Positions 18,292 through 27,581 of a stretch of DNA of 48,102 nucleotides are shown one piece after another (the stretch's first letter is position 1; the number at the start of each line of letters is the position of its first letter). The position numbers and the translations under genes were made by a program. This DNA is from Planctomycetota bacterium (lineage in GTDB: Bacteria; Planctomycetota; UBA1135; GCA-002748355). The notes under the pieces were generated by a model. It searched no databases and had not been told where the DNA came from. It worked only from the letters and a program-made list of their open reading frames with translations. Location: NCBI GenBank assembly GCA_024278315.1, contig JAJRTL010000104.1, forward strand, positions 1-48,102, written 5' to 3'.

Positions 18292-19343
18292 GGCTGCACC
18301 CCGAGGATCCGCCAGGCCTCCCGCGCCAGCTCCCCCAGAGGCGTGAGCCCCAGGGCCTCACGGTCCATCTGGGCACGCAGGTTCGCCACGCGCTCGAAGT
18401 CCATCCTGTAGGTCCCCAGGAAGAGTTCCAGAGCCGCCAGGTCCCCATCGGTGAAGGGCCCCCTCCTGGATTCCAGACGGGCCAGGAAGGTGTAGGGATC
18501 CGTCGCGAGCCTCAGCCCCAACTGGGAGCTGGAATCCTCCGCACTCCTCGGTCGCGCACCCTGATCGTCCCAGTAGCTTTCGACGACCAAGGGGCCAGCC
18601 GTGCTGACAATCCCGACCACCCTGAGAGATTCAGCATAGCTGAAACCAACTGTGCAGTAGCGGAAGGATCGACTCTCCAAGGGACTCACGAGTTCGGGCA
18701 TCCACGGCACGACTCCCGCAAGGAAAGGTGAGATCGACAAGAGACTCTCGGCGGATCGCAATGACTCGCGTTGTCGCGCGAAGCTCGAGGGTAGCTCCCG
18801 GATCGCCAAGGGATGCAGAGCCAAGGGCGTCGAGGTCCACTCGGCGACATTGCCGATCAGGTCGTAGCAACCCTGACCCGACAGATCGCGCCCACTCTCG
18901 AAGGTCCCCACCCTGGTGCGTCGCAGGAGTCTGAGCTCACTCGTATTCGCGTAGGAGGGATTGGGCTCACGATCCCCCCAGGGGAACCGAAAACCGATAT
19001 CTCCGCCCACGGCATAGCGCCATTCATCCAGGCTCGGCAGTCGCCCGAGATAGGCACGGGCCACCCGCCATGCCTGCTCCTGATCCAGGTTCACGGCTGG
19101 CAGATCCGGCGTCGAGGAGACATGTGTCTTGCCCCAATCCGGTAGCACGCGCTGGGCATCGACCTCCCGCAGCTCGAATCGATGCAGGAAGAAGAGGCCA
19201 GCGGGTGCCCGGTAGGGCACCCAATGCCTCAGATGCGCCAGTGCAAGGTCGGTGGGCAGCTCCGCCTCTTCGCCACAGCCCCCCGCCATTCCGAGAACCG
19301 CGAAGGTCAAGCATGCGAAGAGCTGCCGAGAACACTTGCTCAC
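18288..19343 (-). CDS. FGE-sulfatase-type domain lipoprotein
   Basis: 351 aa; lipobox-like LGMAGGC; GRLPSLDEWRYAVGG...FPWGDREPNPSYANTS...GCYDLIGNVAEWTS. Overlaps the rsmA start by 4 nt. Confidence 0.8.
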   Translation of the reverse strand: MSKCSRQLFACLTFAVLGMAGGCGEEAELPTDLALAHLRHWVPYRAPAGLFFLHRFELREVDAQRVLPDWGKTHVSSTPDLPAVNLDQEQAWRVARAYLGRLPSLDEWRYAVGGDIGFRFPWGDREPNPSYANTSELRLLRRTRVGTFESGRDLSGQGCYDLIGNVAEWTSTPLALHPLAIRELPSSFARQRESLRSAESLLSISPFLAGVVPWMPELVSPLESRSFRYCTVGFSYAESLRVVGIVSTAGPLVVESYWDDQGARPRSAEDSSSQLGLRLATDPYTFLARLESRRGPFTDGDLAALELFLGTYRMDFERVANLRAQMDREALGLTPLGELAREAWRILGVQP

Positions 19344-19388
19344 TCTTGAGACCGTTTCTTCAGGAGCCCCTCGCTGGAGAGTCTCCCC

Positions 19389-20072
19389 CTATTTGAGAAG
19401 GAAAATTTCCACCCGGCGATTCCTGGCCTTGTCGGCGCCGGACAGAGGCTGGCTGGCCCCATAGCCCTGGATGGACATGAGGCGCATGGGCACCCCCTTC
19501 GACTTCAGTGCGAGGGCAACGGCCAGGGCTCGCGCCGCGGAGAGATGCAGATTGGACTTCCAGGAGCTGCTCCGGATAGGGTCACTATCGGAGTGGCCGG
19601 CAATCCGGATCCCATGCCCTTCGTTGAGGATGCCCACCAATCCACCCAGCGTACGCACACCTTCGGCGGTCACCTTGTCCTGGCCCGAGGCGAAGAGCAG
19701 ATCACCTTGGATGCGGAATCCGGTAGACCCATCGCCAGAACGGATGACTTCGACACCCGCGCCAACGCCAGTTCGGTCCACGCGGTTCTGCATGGCCTTC
19801 AGAAGCCTCTCCAGCTCCGCCTTCTTCTTCTTGTGGTCGAAGCTGGCGTCCACGACGGACTTGAGCTGACGATTCTCGGCCTCGAGAATCTTGTTCCGGG
19901 CCGTGATGCTGTCCTGGTAGTCCTTGTAGTCATCCAGGGTCCTGGACAGACCGTCCGCGCGATTCTTCTCGCGCATATAGGACGACTTGCTCATACAGGA
20001 CGTGAAAACCAAGAGCCCGAGGGCCAGAATTCCCAGTGACAGGAAACGGCGACGTCGTTCGTATCCTTGCAT
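19389..20072 (-). CDS. OmpA/Pal-family peptidoglycan-binding lipoprotein
   Basis: 227 aa; lipobox LLVFTSC; coiled coil; LLFASGQDKVT...IRIAGHSDSDPI...LSAARALAVALAL...GYGASQPL...NRRVEIFLL. GGAGGG precedes the ATG. Confidence 0.88.
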   Translation of the reverse strand: MQGYERRRRFLSLGILALGLLVFTSCMSKSSYMREKNRADGLSRTLDDYKDYQDSITARNKILEAENRQLKSVVDASFDHKKKKAELERLLKAMQNRVDRTGVGAGVEVIRSGDGSTGFRIQGDLLFASGQDKVTAEGVRTLGGLVGILNEGHGIRIAGHSDSDPIRSSSWKSNLHLSAARALAVALALKSKGVPMRLMSIQGYGASQPLSGADKARNRRVEIFLLK

Positions 20073-20204
20073 CGTTTATCCCTCCCAATCGCGATTGTTG
20101 GATGCAGGCGCTCACCATATCCCGGGCTCACGCAGAAACGAAGACAGTTCGGGAAGAGATAGGGCGCAGAAAGCCCTGGATTCCGGGCCTGGCACGGAAT
20201 TGCG

Positions 20205-20249
20205 GGAGGCCCGCCCCCCTCCGTCTCGGACGAAGGGGGGCGGGCCTCC
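20205..20249 (-). terminator. Strong terminator-like hairpin downstream of the HTH/TM gene
   Basis: 21-position stem (GGAGGCCCGCCCCCCTCCGTC / GACGAAGGGGGGCGGGCCTCC, one mismatch) with TCG loop, 43 nt after the stop at 20293. No U-tract. Confidence 0.55.
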
Positions 20250-20292
20250 TCTGGTAGCGAGGAGCCTGTGGAGCCCAACTACCGCAACACGC

Positions 20293-20844
20293 CTACTTGA
20301 ACATGTCGGCGAGCCACTTGGTCGCGCCGGTGTTGGCTCCCTGCGTCACCGACCAGGCGAAGAAGAGGCCGTAGAGCAGGACGATGGCCGAGGCAACCAT
20401 CAGGACCTTGTCCAGGGTGCTCTCCTCGTCCTTGGTCTCGGTCTGATCCAAACCACGGATCGCCGCGGCGCGGCTCTTGCTCTGGATCGTCACGGGGCGC
20501 TGGGCGCGGGAAGGAGCGGCTTCGATCTCGAAGTCCTCGTCGACCTCGATTTCTTCGGGGCTGAGATCCAGGGTCGGCTCTTCCTCCAGGAGGGAATCAT
20601 CCTCCAGGACAGCTGTCACCATACCCGCGTCCTCTTCAAGGTCCTCGTCGGCGAAGATCAACTCTTCGGTGAGTTCCTCCTCTCCCAGCTGGAGAGCTTC
20701 GATGTCTTCCTTGCGGAAGCGGACGGAGCCATCGGCTCCCCGGACGGCTTGGATTTCATCCGCGGAGACGAGCCTTTTGAGCTCCTCCTCGGTCACTTTG
20801 AGATCTTTGAGAGCCTTCTCGAATGGGATGTAGTCCTCGGACAC
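20293..20844 (-). CDS. N-terminal helix-turn-helix (MerR/excisionase-like) protein with C-terminal TM segment
   Basis: 183 aa; YIPFEKALKDLKVTEEELKRLVSADEIQAVRGADGSVRFRKEDIEAL; TM KVLMVASAIVLLYGLFFAWSV. Confidence 0.7.
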   Translation of the reverse strand: MSEDYIPFEKALKDLKVTEEELKRLVSADEIQAVRGADGSVRFRKEDIEALQLGEEELTEELIFADEDLEEDAGMVTAVLEDDSLLEEEPTLDLSPEEIEVDEDFEIEAAPSRAQRPVTIQSKSRAAAIRGLDQTETKDEESTLDKVLMVASAIVLLYGLFFAWSVTQGANTGATKWLADMFK

Positions 20845-20963
20845 TGTTCGGCCTCCGTGTATCGCTGATACGTGGGTCGGGGATTCTAGAGGGGCGGCAG
20901 GGGTGGCCGCTGGTAGGGGCTAGCCCGATCTCCTGCTGCAGGGCAGAGGAGACATGGCCTCGA

Positions 20964-20969
20964 AGTATA
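20964..20969 (-). promoter_or_regulatory. Candidate -10 box (TATACT) upstream of the HTH/TM gene
   Basis: Minus strand reads CTTGTTCCCGTCGAGGGGTTTCGCGTGTATACTTCG. The -35-like TTGTTC has a sub-optimal spacing of about 20 nt. Confidence 0.3.
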
Positions 20970-21042
20970 CACGCGAAACCCCTCGACGGGAACAAGTTGG
21001 GAACAAAGGACCCAAAGCGCCATGCCGAGGGGGGCTGGAGCC

Positions 21043-21606
21043 CTATTTCCGGGTCTCGCTGCCCGCGTCCGCACCTGTATCGCTCTTGTCGTCGGCGAAA
21101 AAGCCGTTCTTCTCGAAGGCATCCCGAAGCTTCTGGTAGCTGTACTCGGACTCGTCGTTGTAGCCCTCAAGCTTGAGATCCAGGTCGATCCGCCTCGCAC
21201 CCACGAGGTACAGGCGGCGCCCGCCCTTGGATCCACCTCGCGCCTCGTAGACGGCCAGCTGCCTCTCATTGGTGTCGATGACGTAGATGACCGAGGTCCC
21301 CACGCCATAGCTGCCCGTGACGGCGATGATCCCATTGCCCGCCGCCATGCTGCCCGAGCCCGATTCATAGGGCAGGACCTCGGCTTCGGTAGGCTCGCCG
21401 ACGCCTCTGGGCGCCTTCTTCACATTGCCGGCCTTGCCGCGCGAGGGCGGCCTTCGTCCCTGGATCGGGCTCGGGAACGCAGGGGTAACAGAGCTCCGCA
21501 GGGCCATTCCTTCCAGCTCCGCTGGCTTGGAGGCGAACTCCCGCCCCACGAAGAAGGCCAGGGCTGCAGTGAGAACTAGACTGTAGGCAAACAGGAATCT
21601 TCCCAA
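21043..21606 (-). CDS. Hypothetical secreted or membrane-anchored protein
   Basis: 187 aa; N-terminal hydrophobic segment MGRFLFAYSLVLTAALAFFVG; GNGIIAVTGSYGVGTSVIYVIDTNERQLAVYEARG. Confidence 0.7.
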   Translation of the reverse strand: MGRFLFAYSLVLTAALAFFVGREFASKPAELEGMALRSSVTPAFPSPIQGRRPPSRGKAGNVKKAPRGVGEPTEAEVLPYESGSGSMAAGNGIIAVTGSYGVGTSVIYVIDTNERQLAVYEARGGSKGGRRLYLVGARRIDLDLKLEGYNDESEYSYQKLRDAFEKNGFFADDKSDTGADAGSETRK

Positions 21607-21682
21607 GGGGTCACCTCTGGGATCAGCAGCATGCTGGTTCCCTATCGAGAAAGGCGGGGCAGGTCGACGAATCGACGCGACA

Positions 21683-22723
21683 TCATAGCCGCGAATCGAG
21701 AGAAAGGAGAGCCTCTGCCAGATCTCGCACGGTGACGATCCCCAGAATCTGGTCGTCTCCGTCCCGGACCAGGCCCAGGCGAGACTGACTGCCCTCCAGC
21801 CGAGCCAGGGCCAGAGCCCATGGCAGCGTAGGCTCCAGCGTCACCAGGGGCCGCATGTGACTGCTGAGGAGCATGGCCTCCCGATCCACGGCGCTGTCGC
21901 CCTCGGCGGGATCATCCCCGTCCAAGAACGGGTCCAGGTAGTAGACATACCCTTCGGGGTCGCCTTCCCGGTCTCGCAGGGGGTAGCGAAGGAAGGGTCG
22001 CGTCGCCAGGATGTCTCGCAGGTCCTTCCGCGTACCCTCCGCAGGAAGGCAGACGACCTCGTCCCAGGGAACCATGATCTCGCGCAAGGGGCGCGCCTGT
22101 CGCTCCCCGACCTCCAGAGCCGTCTGCCGCAGCGAACTCGACACCGTGGCATCGCTGGCCGACATGAGTCGGGCCAAGGCCTGGTTGCGTCGGCGGAGAC
22201 CGGTCATGTCCTGTGCCTGACGACCGGTAGCCCAGCGCATCGAGACACGCGCGAGGGGGAGGACCACCAGAGCCAGAGGAGACAGGATCCAGCAACTCCA
22301 CTTGAGAGAGGGTGCAAGGCGATAGGTCCAGGCCTCGGTCTGGAGATGGAAGAGGTGCTTGGGCAGGGCCTCGGAGCGCAGGAAGAGCAGGGGCGTCAGG
22401 ATCAAGGTCGTCAGGAGAGCTGCCTTCCCTCCACTGAGGTAGTCCGACATCCATGCCTCCCCCACCGAGGCGGCGAGGGCATTGGCGAGGTTGTTTCCGA
22501 TGAGAAAGACGCAGAGGAGGTAGTCGGGATGGGAGAGGAGCCGATGAAGCGTTCGCGCGCGGCGATCGGCAGGATCCCTGCGGCGCAGGTCGAGCCGCAA
22601 CCGGTTGACGGTATAGAGCCCCGTCTCGATGCCCGAGTAGAAGGCTGAGCCCAGGAGCCCCAGGAGCAGGAGCCCCAGGAACCAGAGCTCAGGGGAGCCC
22701 AGGACTGCCAAGCACGTGCTCAT
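21683..22723 (-). CDS. DUF21/CNNM-type membrane protein with CBS-like region (CorC/HlyC-related)
   Basis: 346 aa; FYSGIETGLYTVNRLRLDLR...DYLLCVFLIGNNLANALAAS...EALPKHLF; REIMVPWDEVVCLP. Confidence 0.82.
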   Translation of the reverse strand: MSTCLAVLGSPELWFLGLLLLGLLGSAFYSGIETGLYTVNRLRLDLRRRDPADRRARTLHRLLSHPDYLLCVFLIGNNLANALAASVGEAWMSDYLSGGKAALLTTLILTPLLFLRSEALPKHLFHLQTEAWTYRLAPSLKWSCWILSPLALVVLPLARVSMRWATGRQAQDMTGLRRRNQALARLMSASDATVSSSLRQTALEVGERQARPLREIMVPWDEVVCLPAEGTRKDLRDILATRPFLRYPLRDREGDPEGYVYYLDPFLDGDDPAEGDSAVDREAMLLSSHMRPLVTLEPTLPWALALARLEGSQSRLGLVRDGDDQILGIVTVRDLAEALLSLDSRL

Positions 22724-23961
22724 GTGCCCCCCCCATCGACTCGCTGCACACCCACCCGGCGCAGTCGCCGCTTCCCAAGCTCGAGCGCCTCCAAGACCAG
22801 TCCCTCACAGGTGATGGTCTGCCCGACCTCGGGGATGTGGCCGAGCTGGTCCACGAACCACCCACCGAGCGTTCTGTTGCGCGTCACAGGCAACTGCACC
22901 TGGAACAGCTCGGCGAAGTCCGTCAAGGAGATCGTGCCCTGCACCTCCCAGCCACCTTCCGGTCTCGGGGAGAGCGGAAGGTCATCCTCATCCAACTCGG
23001 ATTTGACGAGATCACCGAGCATCTCCTCCAGGAGATCATCCCATCCGATCAGGCCGGTGCCCGTTCCATACTCGTCCACGACCAACAGTAGATCTGCGCC
23101 GGTGGCCTTGTAGAGCGTGAGGAGATGGTGGAGGCGAGCCGTCTCCGGGATGGCCGGCATAGGCTTCATCAGAGCCTGGATGGACCCGGTCGGCGCAGCC
23201 ACCAGGAGAGCCCTCGCGTCGGCGTAGGCCAGAACCTCTCTTTCGTCGCCGATCAGGGAGAAGGACTGGCCGGACGCCAGCATCTGGTCCAAGACCTCAG
23301 CAACTCTTGCATCGGGCGGCAAGCGCCCCATGTCCACCAGCGGTTCCATGAGTTCCCGGACCTGGACATCACTCAGATCCACGATCTCGCTCACGACCTG
23401 CGCCATGCGAGGACCGAGCCCGAAGCGCTCGGGATGTCGGCGGACATGCTCCAGCACCTCTTCCTCGCTGAGCCCTGACCTCGGGGTCTCACGGAACCGC
23501 AGCCTGTGGATCAGGAACCGGAAGAGGAAAAGGACGGGAATCGTGAAAGGTGTCAGCACGCGCGTCCAGACCCTCAGAACTGTCGCGCTCTTGAGCGCGA
23601 TGGTCTCCGCGGTCCCCATCGCCAGGGACTTGGGCAGGATCTCCGCCAGGAAGATGAGGGCGAAGAACCCCCCCATACTTCGGTAGATCGCCAGGTCGGA
23701 GCCCCCTTCCCCGCTCCACCACGCAATCAGCGCGAAGTAGAGCGTGTTCACGCCGAGGTTCGTGAAGAGGATGGAGAGAAGGACGGCCCGGGCGTGCGAA
23801 TGGCACCAGATCAGCGATGTGGCAGCGAGCCCTCCTCGCTCCTGCGCCGCATCGAGTTGGTAGGTTTCGAGACTGAAGAGGGCCGTCTCCGAGGCCGAGA
23901 AGAAGGCCGAGACCAGGAGGAGCACCCCGAGGATCCAGGGAATGTAGGGGAGGAACTCCAC
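22720..23961 (-). CDS. CNNM/hemolysin-family transporter with DUF21, CBS pair and CorC_HlyC domain
   Basis: 413 aa; FFSASETALFSLETYQLD...EILPKSLAMG...LLLVVDEYGTGTGLIGWDDLLEEMLGDL. Overlaps the downstream paralog by 4 nt. Confidence 0.87.
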   Translation of the reverse strand: MEFLPYIPWILGVLLLVSAFFSASETALFSLETYQLDAAQERGGLAATSLIWCHSHARAVLLSILFTNLGVNTLYFALIAWWSGEGGSDLAIYRSMGGFFALIFLAEILPKSLAMGTAETIALKSATVLRVWTRVLTPFTIPVLFLFRFLIHRLRFRETPRSGLSEEEVLEHVRRHPERFGLGPRMAQVVSEIVDLSDVQVRELMEPLVDMGRLPPDARVAEVLDQMLASGQSFSLIGDEREVLAYADARALLVAAPTGSIQALMKPMPAIPETARLHHLLTLYKATGADLLLVVDEYGTGTGLIGWDDLLEEMLGDLVKSELDEDDLPLSPRPEGGWEVQGTISLTDFAELFQVQLPVTRNRTLGGWFVDQLGHIPEVGQTITCEGLVLEALELGKRRLRRVGVQRVDGGGT

Positions 23962-23967
23962 TCGCCT

Positions 23968-25365
23968 CTACTCCGCCCCCGCCACGCCCGGAAGCTGGAT
24001 CTCCACCAGAAAACCGCTCCCGGAAGGTGCGGACACAGTGATGCGTCCACCATGTTGTTCAATGATGGTGTACGAAATCGACATGCCCAGCCCGGAGCTC
24101 AGTTTTTCCGAATCCGAGGTCGCACCCTTCGTCGAGTAGAAGGGGTCGAAGACATGTTCCAGGACCTCTGCGGGCGCTCCGGGCCCGTTGTCCTGGATCC
24201 TCACGTGGATATCCACGGGTCCTCGAGCGCGACTCCGGTCCGAGAAGTGGACATGGATGCACGGCTCCTTGGTGCCGGCCTCGTCGAAGGCATCCAGGCT
24301 GTTCAAGATGAGATTCAAAAAGACCTGGGTCAGCTCGTGCGGATCTCCGCGGACCAGTGCCCGGCTCTCATCCTCGACCTCGAACCGGACGATGGCCTGC
24401 TCCAGTCGATGGTCTGCGAGAGCCCTGGCAGAATCCAGAGCCTTCCGCAGCGGGAAGATCACCGGCTCATGGGAACGCGGCGCGAAGTTCAAGGTCCGGC
24501 GCGCGATGTTGGCGATGCGACTCAATCCCTCGTCGAGCAGCTCGAGGTAGGCGGCATTGCCGCCGTCGACATCCCGCTTTCGCAACCGGTTGACCGAGTT
24601 CATCATCCCACCGAGAGGATTGTTGATCTCGTGCGAGATCCCAGCGGCCAATGTGCCGAGGGCGGCCAGTCGGCTCGAGAGCACGAGATCCCTCTCCGCA
24701 CGACGAGCCTTCCGCTCGGCATCACTCATGGCTCGAGCCAGGTAGAGATAGGCCCCCAGGGCGAAGAGCAGCCCGCCCAGGCCAAAGAGCAGGAAGACCC
24801 AGAGTGGGAAGAGCGCGTGCGGCCCGGCATTGAAGAGGAACCAGACGCCCCCCATGACCTCCGAGCCCTTCGAGACGGGGTACGCGACTCCACCACCGTC
24901 CTCGACAGGTCGACGTAGCTCCATGGCGTCGATGATGGCCCCCTTGATGCCATCGCGTCCGAAGTCCTCCTGGTCCCGATTCCAGGCGCCCAAGGGGTTG
25001 ACCCACAGATACGAAAAACCCTCGGCATCCCGGACACCGACCCTCCAGGTCTGATCGCCGATCATCAGATCCTTGCAGAGTCGCTCGAGCCTGTCGTACG
25101 AAAGGAGCCTCAGGAAGCGTCGCTGGATGTAGGCACTCTGCGCCTCGAAGTCACTCGTGTCGGGATCCCGGACCTTGCGGCGCGCCTGCGTGGCCGAAAA
25201 AGACTGGATGACATCGAGCTGGATCGCCCTCGCCATGATCTGGATCTGCTCATCCACCACGCCGAGGTTCCGCCGGTACTCCATGAACAGGAGTGCCGAG
25301 AAAGTTCCCAAGACCCCGAGATTCACGAGAAAGATCGCAGTCAGGACTCGAGCCCGGAAAGCCAT
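23968..25365 (-). CDS. Sensor histidine kinase (HisKA and HATPase_c)
   Basis: 465 aa; two TMs, LAAGISHEINNPLGGMMNSVNRL H-box, VFLNLILNSLDA N-box, IQDNGPGAP, SSGLGMSISYTIIEQHGG. Confidence 0.92.
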   Translation of the reverse strand: MAFRARVLTAIFLVNLGVLGTFSALLFMEYRRNLGVVDEQIQIMARAIQLDVIQSFSATQARRKVRDPDTSDFEAQSAYIQRRFLRLLSYDRLERLCKDLMIGDQTWRVGVRDAEGFSYLWVNPLGAWNRDQEDFGRDGIKGAIIDAMELRRPVEDGGGVAYPVSKGSEVMGGVWFLFNAGPHALFPLWVFLLFGLGGLLFALGAYLYLARAMSDAERKARRAERDLVLSSRLAALGTLAAGISHEINNPLGGMMNSVNRLRKRDVDGGNAAYLELLDEGLSRIANIARRTLNFAPRSHEPVIFPLRKALDSARALADHRLEQAIVRFEVEDESRALVRGDPHELTQVFLNLILNSLDAFDEAGTKEPCIHVHFSDRSRARGPVDIHVRIQDNGPGAPAEVLEHVFDPFYSTKGATSDSEKLSSGLGMSISYTIIEQHGGRITVSAPSGSGFLVEIQLPGVAGAE

Positions 25366-25382
25366 GGATGAAAGACGCTACA

Positions 25383-26531
25383 TCAACCCTTGAGGTTCTG
25401 CATGAGACTCATCATCGGCTGGAGGAGAGCGAAGACGACGTAACCGACGAAGACGGCCAGGATGACGATGATGATCGGCTCCAGCATTTTGAAGACGATG
25501 TCCACCGTACGATCCACTTCGATGTCATAGCGATCCGCGATGCGTACCAGCATACGGTCCAGCTCGCCGGTCTGCTCACCGACGTCGACCATGTTGACGA
25601 TGATATCATCGAAGATGCCGGACTGCCCCATGGGCTGAGCGATGCCCTCGCCTTCGCGGATCGAGGCGACGATTCCGTCCACGGCATTCTCCATGACCAC
25701 GTTCCGCACGGAGGCCTTGATGATCTGGAGCGCCTCCAGGTGGGGAACACCACTCTCGATGAGTGTCCCGAAGGTGCGTGAAAAGCGCGCCACGAGGGTC
25801 TTGCGGATCAAGAGCCCGAAGAGAGGGAACTTGAGGCGCGTCCTGTCTCGCCAGAGATGGTAGCCCGGGATGCGCTGCACCATCAGGATATGGAGGAAGA
25901 CCAGTGCGGGCACGACCAGGAACCAGACCCACCACTTCTCGACGATGAAGTAGGAGATGGCGATCAAGCTCTGGGTGAGAGGTGGCAGGTCCTTCTTCCC
26001 GAGAAGCTGCTGGAAGATGTTCTTGAACTCCGGCACTACGAAGATCATCACGCCTGCAATGACCAGTCCAGCGATCACTACGACAGCGATGGGATAGGCG
26101 AGAGCCCCCTTGACCTTGGCCTTGATCTGCTCGGACTTCTCCATGAAGTCCGCCAACCTCTCCAGGATGGTCTCCTGGATACCACCCGCCTCGCCCGCGC
26201 GGATCATGTTGGTGTAGAGGCGATCGAAGACCTTGGGGTATTTCTCCAGGGCCTCGGAGAGTGGAGTTCCCCCTTCTACGTCCTCCGCCACCCCAGCGAT
26301 GATGCGCTTGAGAGCACCGGGCTTCATCTGCCCCTCGAGGATATAGAGGCTACGCACGACCGGGATGCCCGCTTCGAGGAGCGTGGCCAGCTGCGTCGTG
26401 AACTGCGTCAGTGCGGCGGCACCGACCCGTCCGAGTCCGAACAGTGGCTTCTTCTGTCCATCTGCCGCTGCTGATGTGGCTGCCGCTTGGGGACGGGCAA
26501 CTTTGACGTTCCGCTGGAGTTTCTTCGGCAT
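25383..26531 (-). CDS. Type II secretion / type IV pilus inner-membrane platform protein (GspF/PilC)
   Basis: 382 aa; FTTQLATLLEAGIPVVRSLYILEGQ...MIRAGEAGGIQETILERLADFMEK...TFGTLIESGVPHLEALQIIKASVRN. Confidence 0.93.
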   Translation of the reverse strand: MPKKLQRNVKVARPQAAATSAAADGQKKPLFGLGRVGAAALTQFTTQLATLLEAGIPVVRSLYILEGQMKPGALKRIIAGVAEDVEGGTPLSEALEKYPKVFDRLYTNMIRAGEAGGIQETILERLADFMEKSEQIKAKVKGALAYPIAVVVIAGLVIAGVMIFVVPEFKNIFQQLLGKKDLPPLTQSLIAISYFIVEKWWVWFLVVPALVFLHILMVQRIPGYHLWRDRTRLKFPLFGLLIRKTLVARFSRTFGTLIESGVPHLEALQIIKASVRNVVMENAVDGIVASIREGEGIAQPMGQSGIFDDIIVNMVDVGEQTGELDRMLVRIADRYDIEVDRTVDIVFKMLEPIIIVILAVFVGYVVFALLQPMMSLMQNLKG

Positions 26532-26579
26532 CGAGCTCTCGAACCTCGACCGGGCACCTGGACAGGCTTCCAGCTAGAG

Positions 26580-26676
26580 GATCCTGGGGTAGGACTGATT
26601 GGGGATACCGAGGGCACGGCCATCCGGACTATGTAAATTAGCGAAAGAGGAGCCCTGAACACAGCCCCAGGATCCA
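26580..26676. repeat. Perfect 11-bp inverted repeat (GGATCCTGGGG / CCCCAGGATCC) enclosing 75 nt
   Basis: Arms at 26580..26590 and 26666..26676; a nested AGGGC/GCCCU pair is possible inside. Lies in the PP2C-pilC/gspF intergenic gap. Confidence 0.7.
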
Positions 26677-26681
26677 AGCAT

Positions 26682-27581
26682 TCAGTCGATCAACAAGGCG
26701 ATGAGGACGAAGAGGATGCCGAGCAGCGCCAGGAGCAATGGCCAGCGTCGTTCGAAGATGCCAGGGAGGATCGAAGACACCCCATCCCAGGGAGGGGCGC
26801 TGACCTCGGTCTCCTCGATCTCCCGCGTGAGAAGGCCGGGCCGAGATCCGGAAACCCGCTTGACGGCCAGGAGGCTCGCGTTGTCCTGACCATCCCGGAC
26901 CAGGGCGATCTGGACAAGCTCCTGCGCTGCCTCCTCGATGCCTGCACCATCGATGGAGGTCCGGATCTCCTCTTTGGAGACGCTGTTCCAGAAGCCATCG
27001 CTCATGAGCAGGAGACTCTCCCCCTCTTCCAGCCTGAGCGAAAAGTCATCCGCGATCTCCTGCTGTCCGCCCACTCCCAGCGCCCGGGTGAGGATATGGT
27101 CCATCCCTGGACTGGTATGGAGTTCGGAGACCCATCGATCCTCCCCGTGGGAGAGATAGAGACACCGGGAGTCGCCGATGTGGAGACCGACTACCTCGGT
27201 GCCGCGAATGACCAGCGCGGTCAGGGTCGTGCCCATGTCCGCGAACTCTGGCTTGCGACGGGCTTCTGCCGCGACCGCCCTGCAAGCCCGGTCGAAGGCC
27301 CGATGCAGGAGAGGAGCCAACTCGGGCAGCGATTCTTCTTGCGCCTCGGCCTTTTCACAAGCATCCAGGAATCCCGCCAAGAAACCTCGCAAGGCGGCCC
27401 GACTGGCCTCGGCACCGCCGAGCAGCCCCCCCATTACATCCGCCAGGGCGAAGAGGCGCCCACGCCTCTCGAACAGCTTCTCCTCGAGAGGCTCGTAGAG
27501 CAGGATGTCGTCCTGATTCTCGGGTCGAACCGGCCCCTTGGCCGAGACGAACGCCACATCCAGATCCTCCCTGATCCTCAT
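26682..27581 (-). CDS. PP2C-family protein phosphatase with C-terminal TM
   Basis: 299 aa; SAKGPVRPENQDD, ALADVMGG, LHIGDSRCLYL, LLLMSDGFWNSV, DGQDNASLL; TM at the C-terminus. Confidence 0.9.
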   Translation of the reverse strand: MRIREDLDVAFVSAKGPVRPENQDDILLYEPLEEKLFERRGRLFALADVMGGLLGGAEASRAALRGFLAGFLDACEKAEAQEESLPELAPLLHRAFDRACRAVAAEARRKPEFADMGTTLTALVIRGTEVVGLHIGDSRCLYLSHGEDRWVSELHTSPGMDHILTRALGVGGQQEIADDFSLRLEEGESLLLMSDGFWNSVSKEEIRTSIDGAGIEEAAQELVQIALVRDGQDNASLLAVKRVSGSRPGLLTREIEETEVSAPPWDGVSSILPGIFERRWPLLLALLGILFVLIALLID

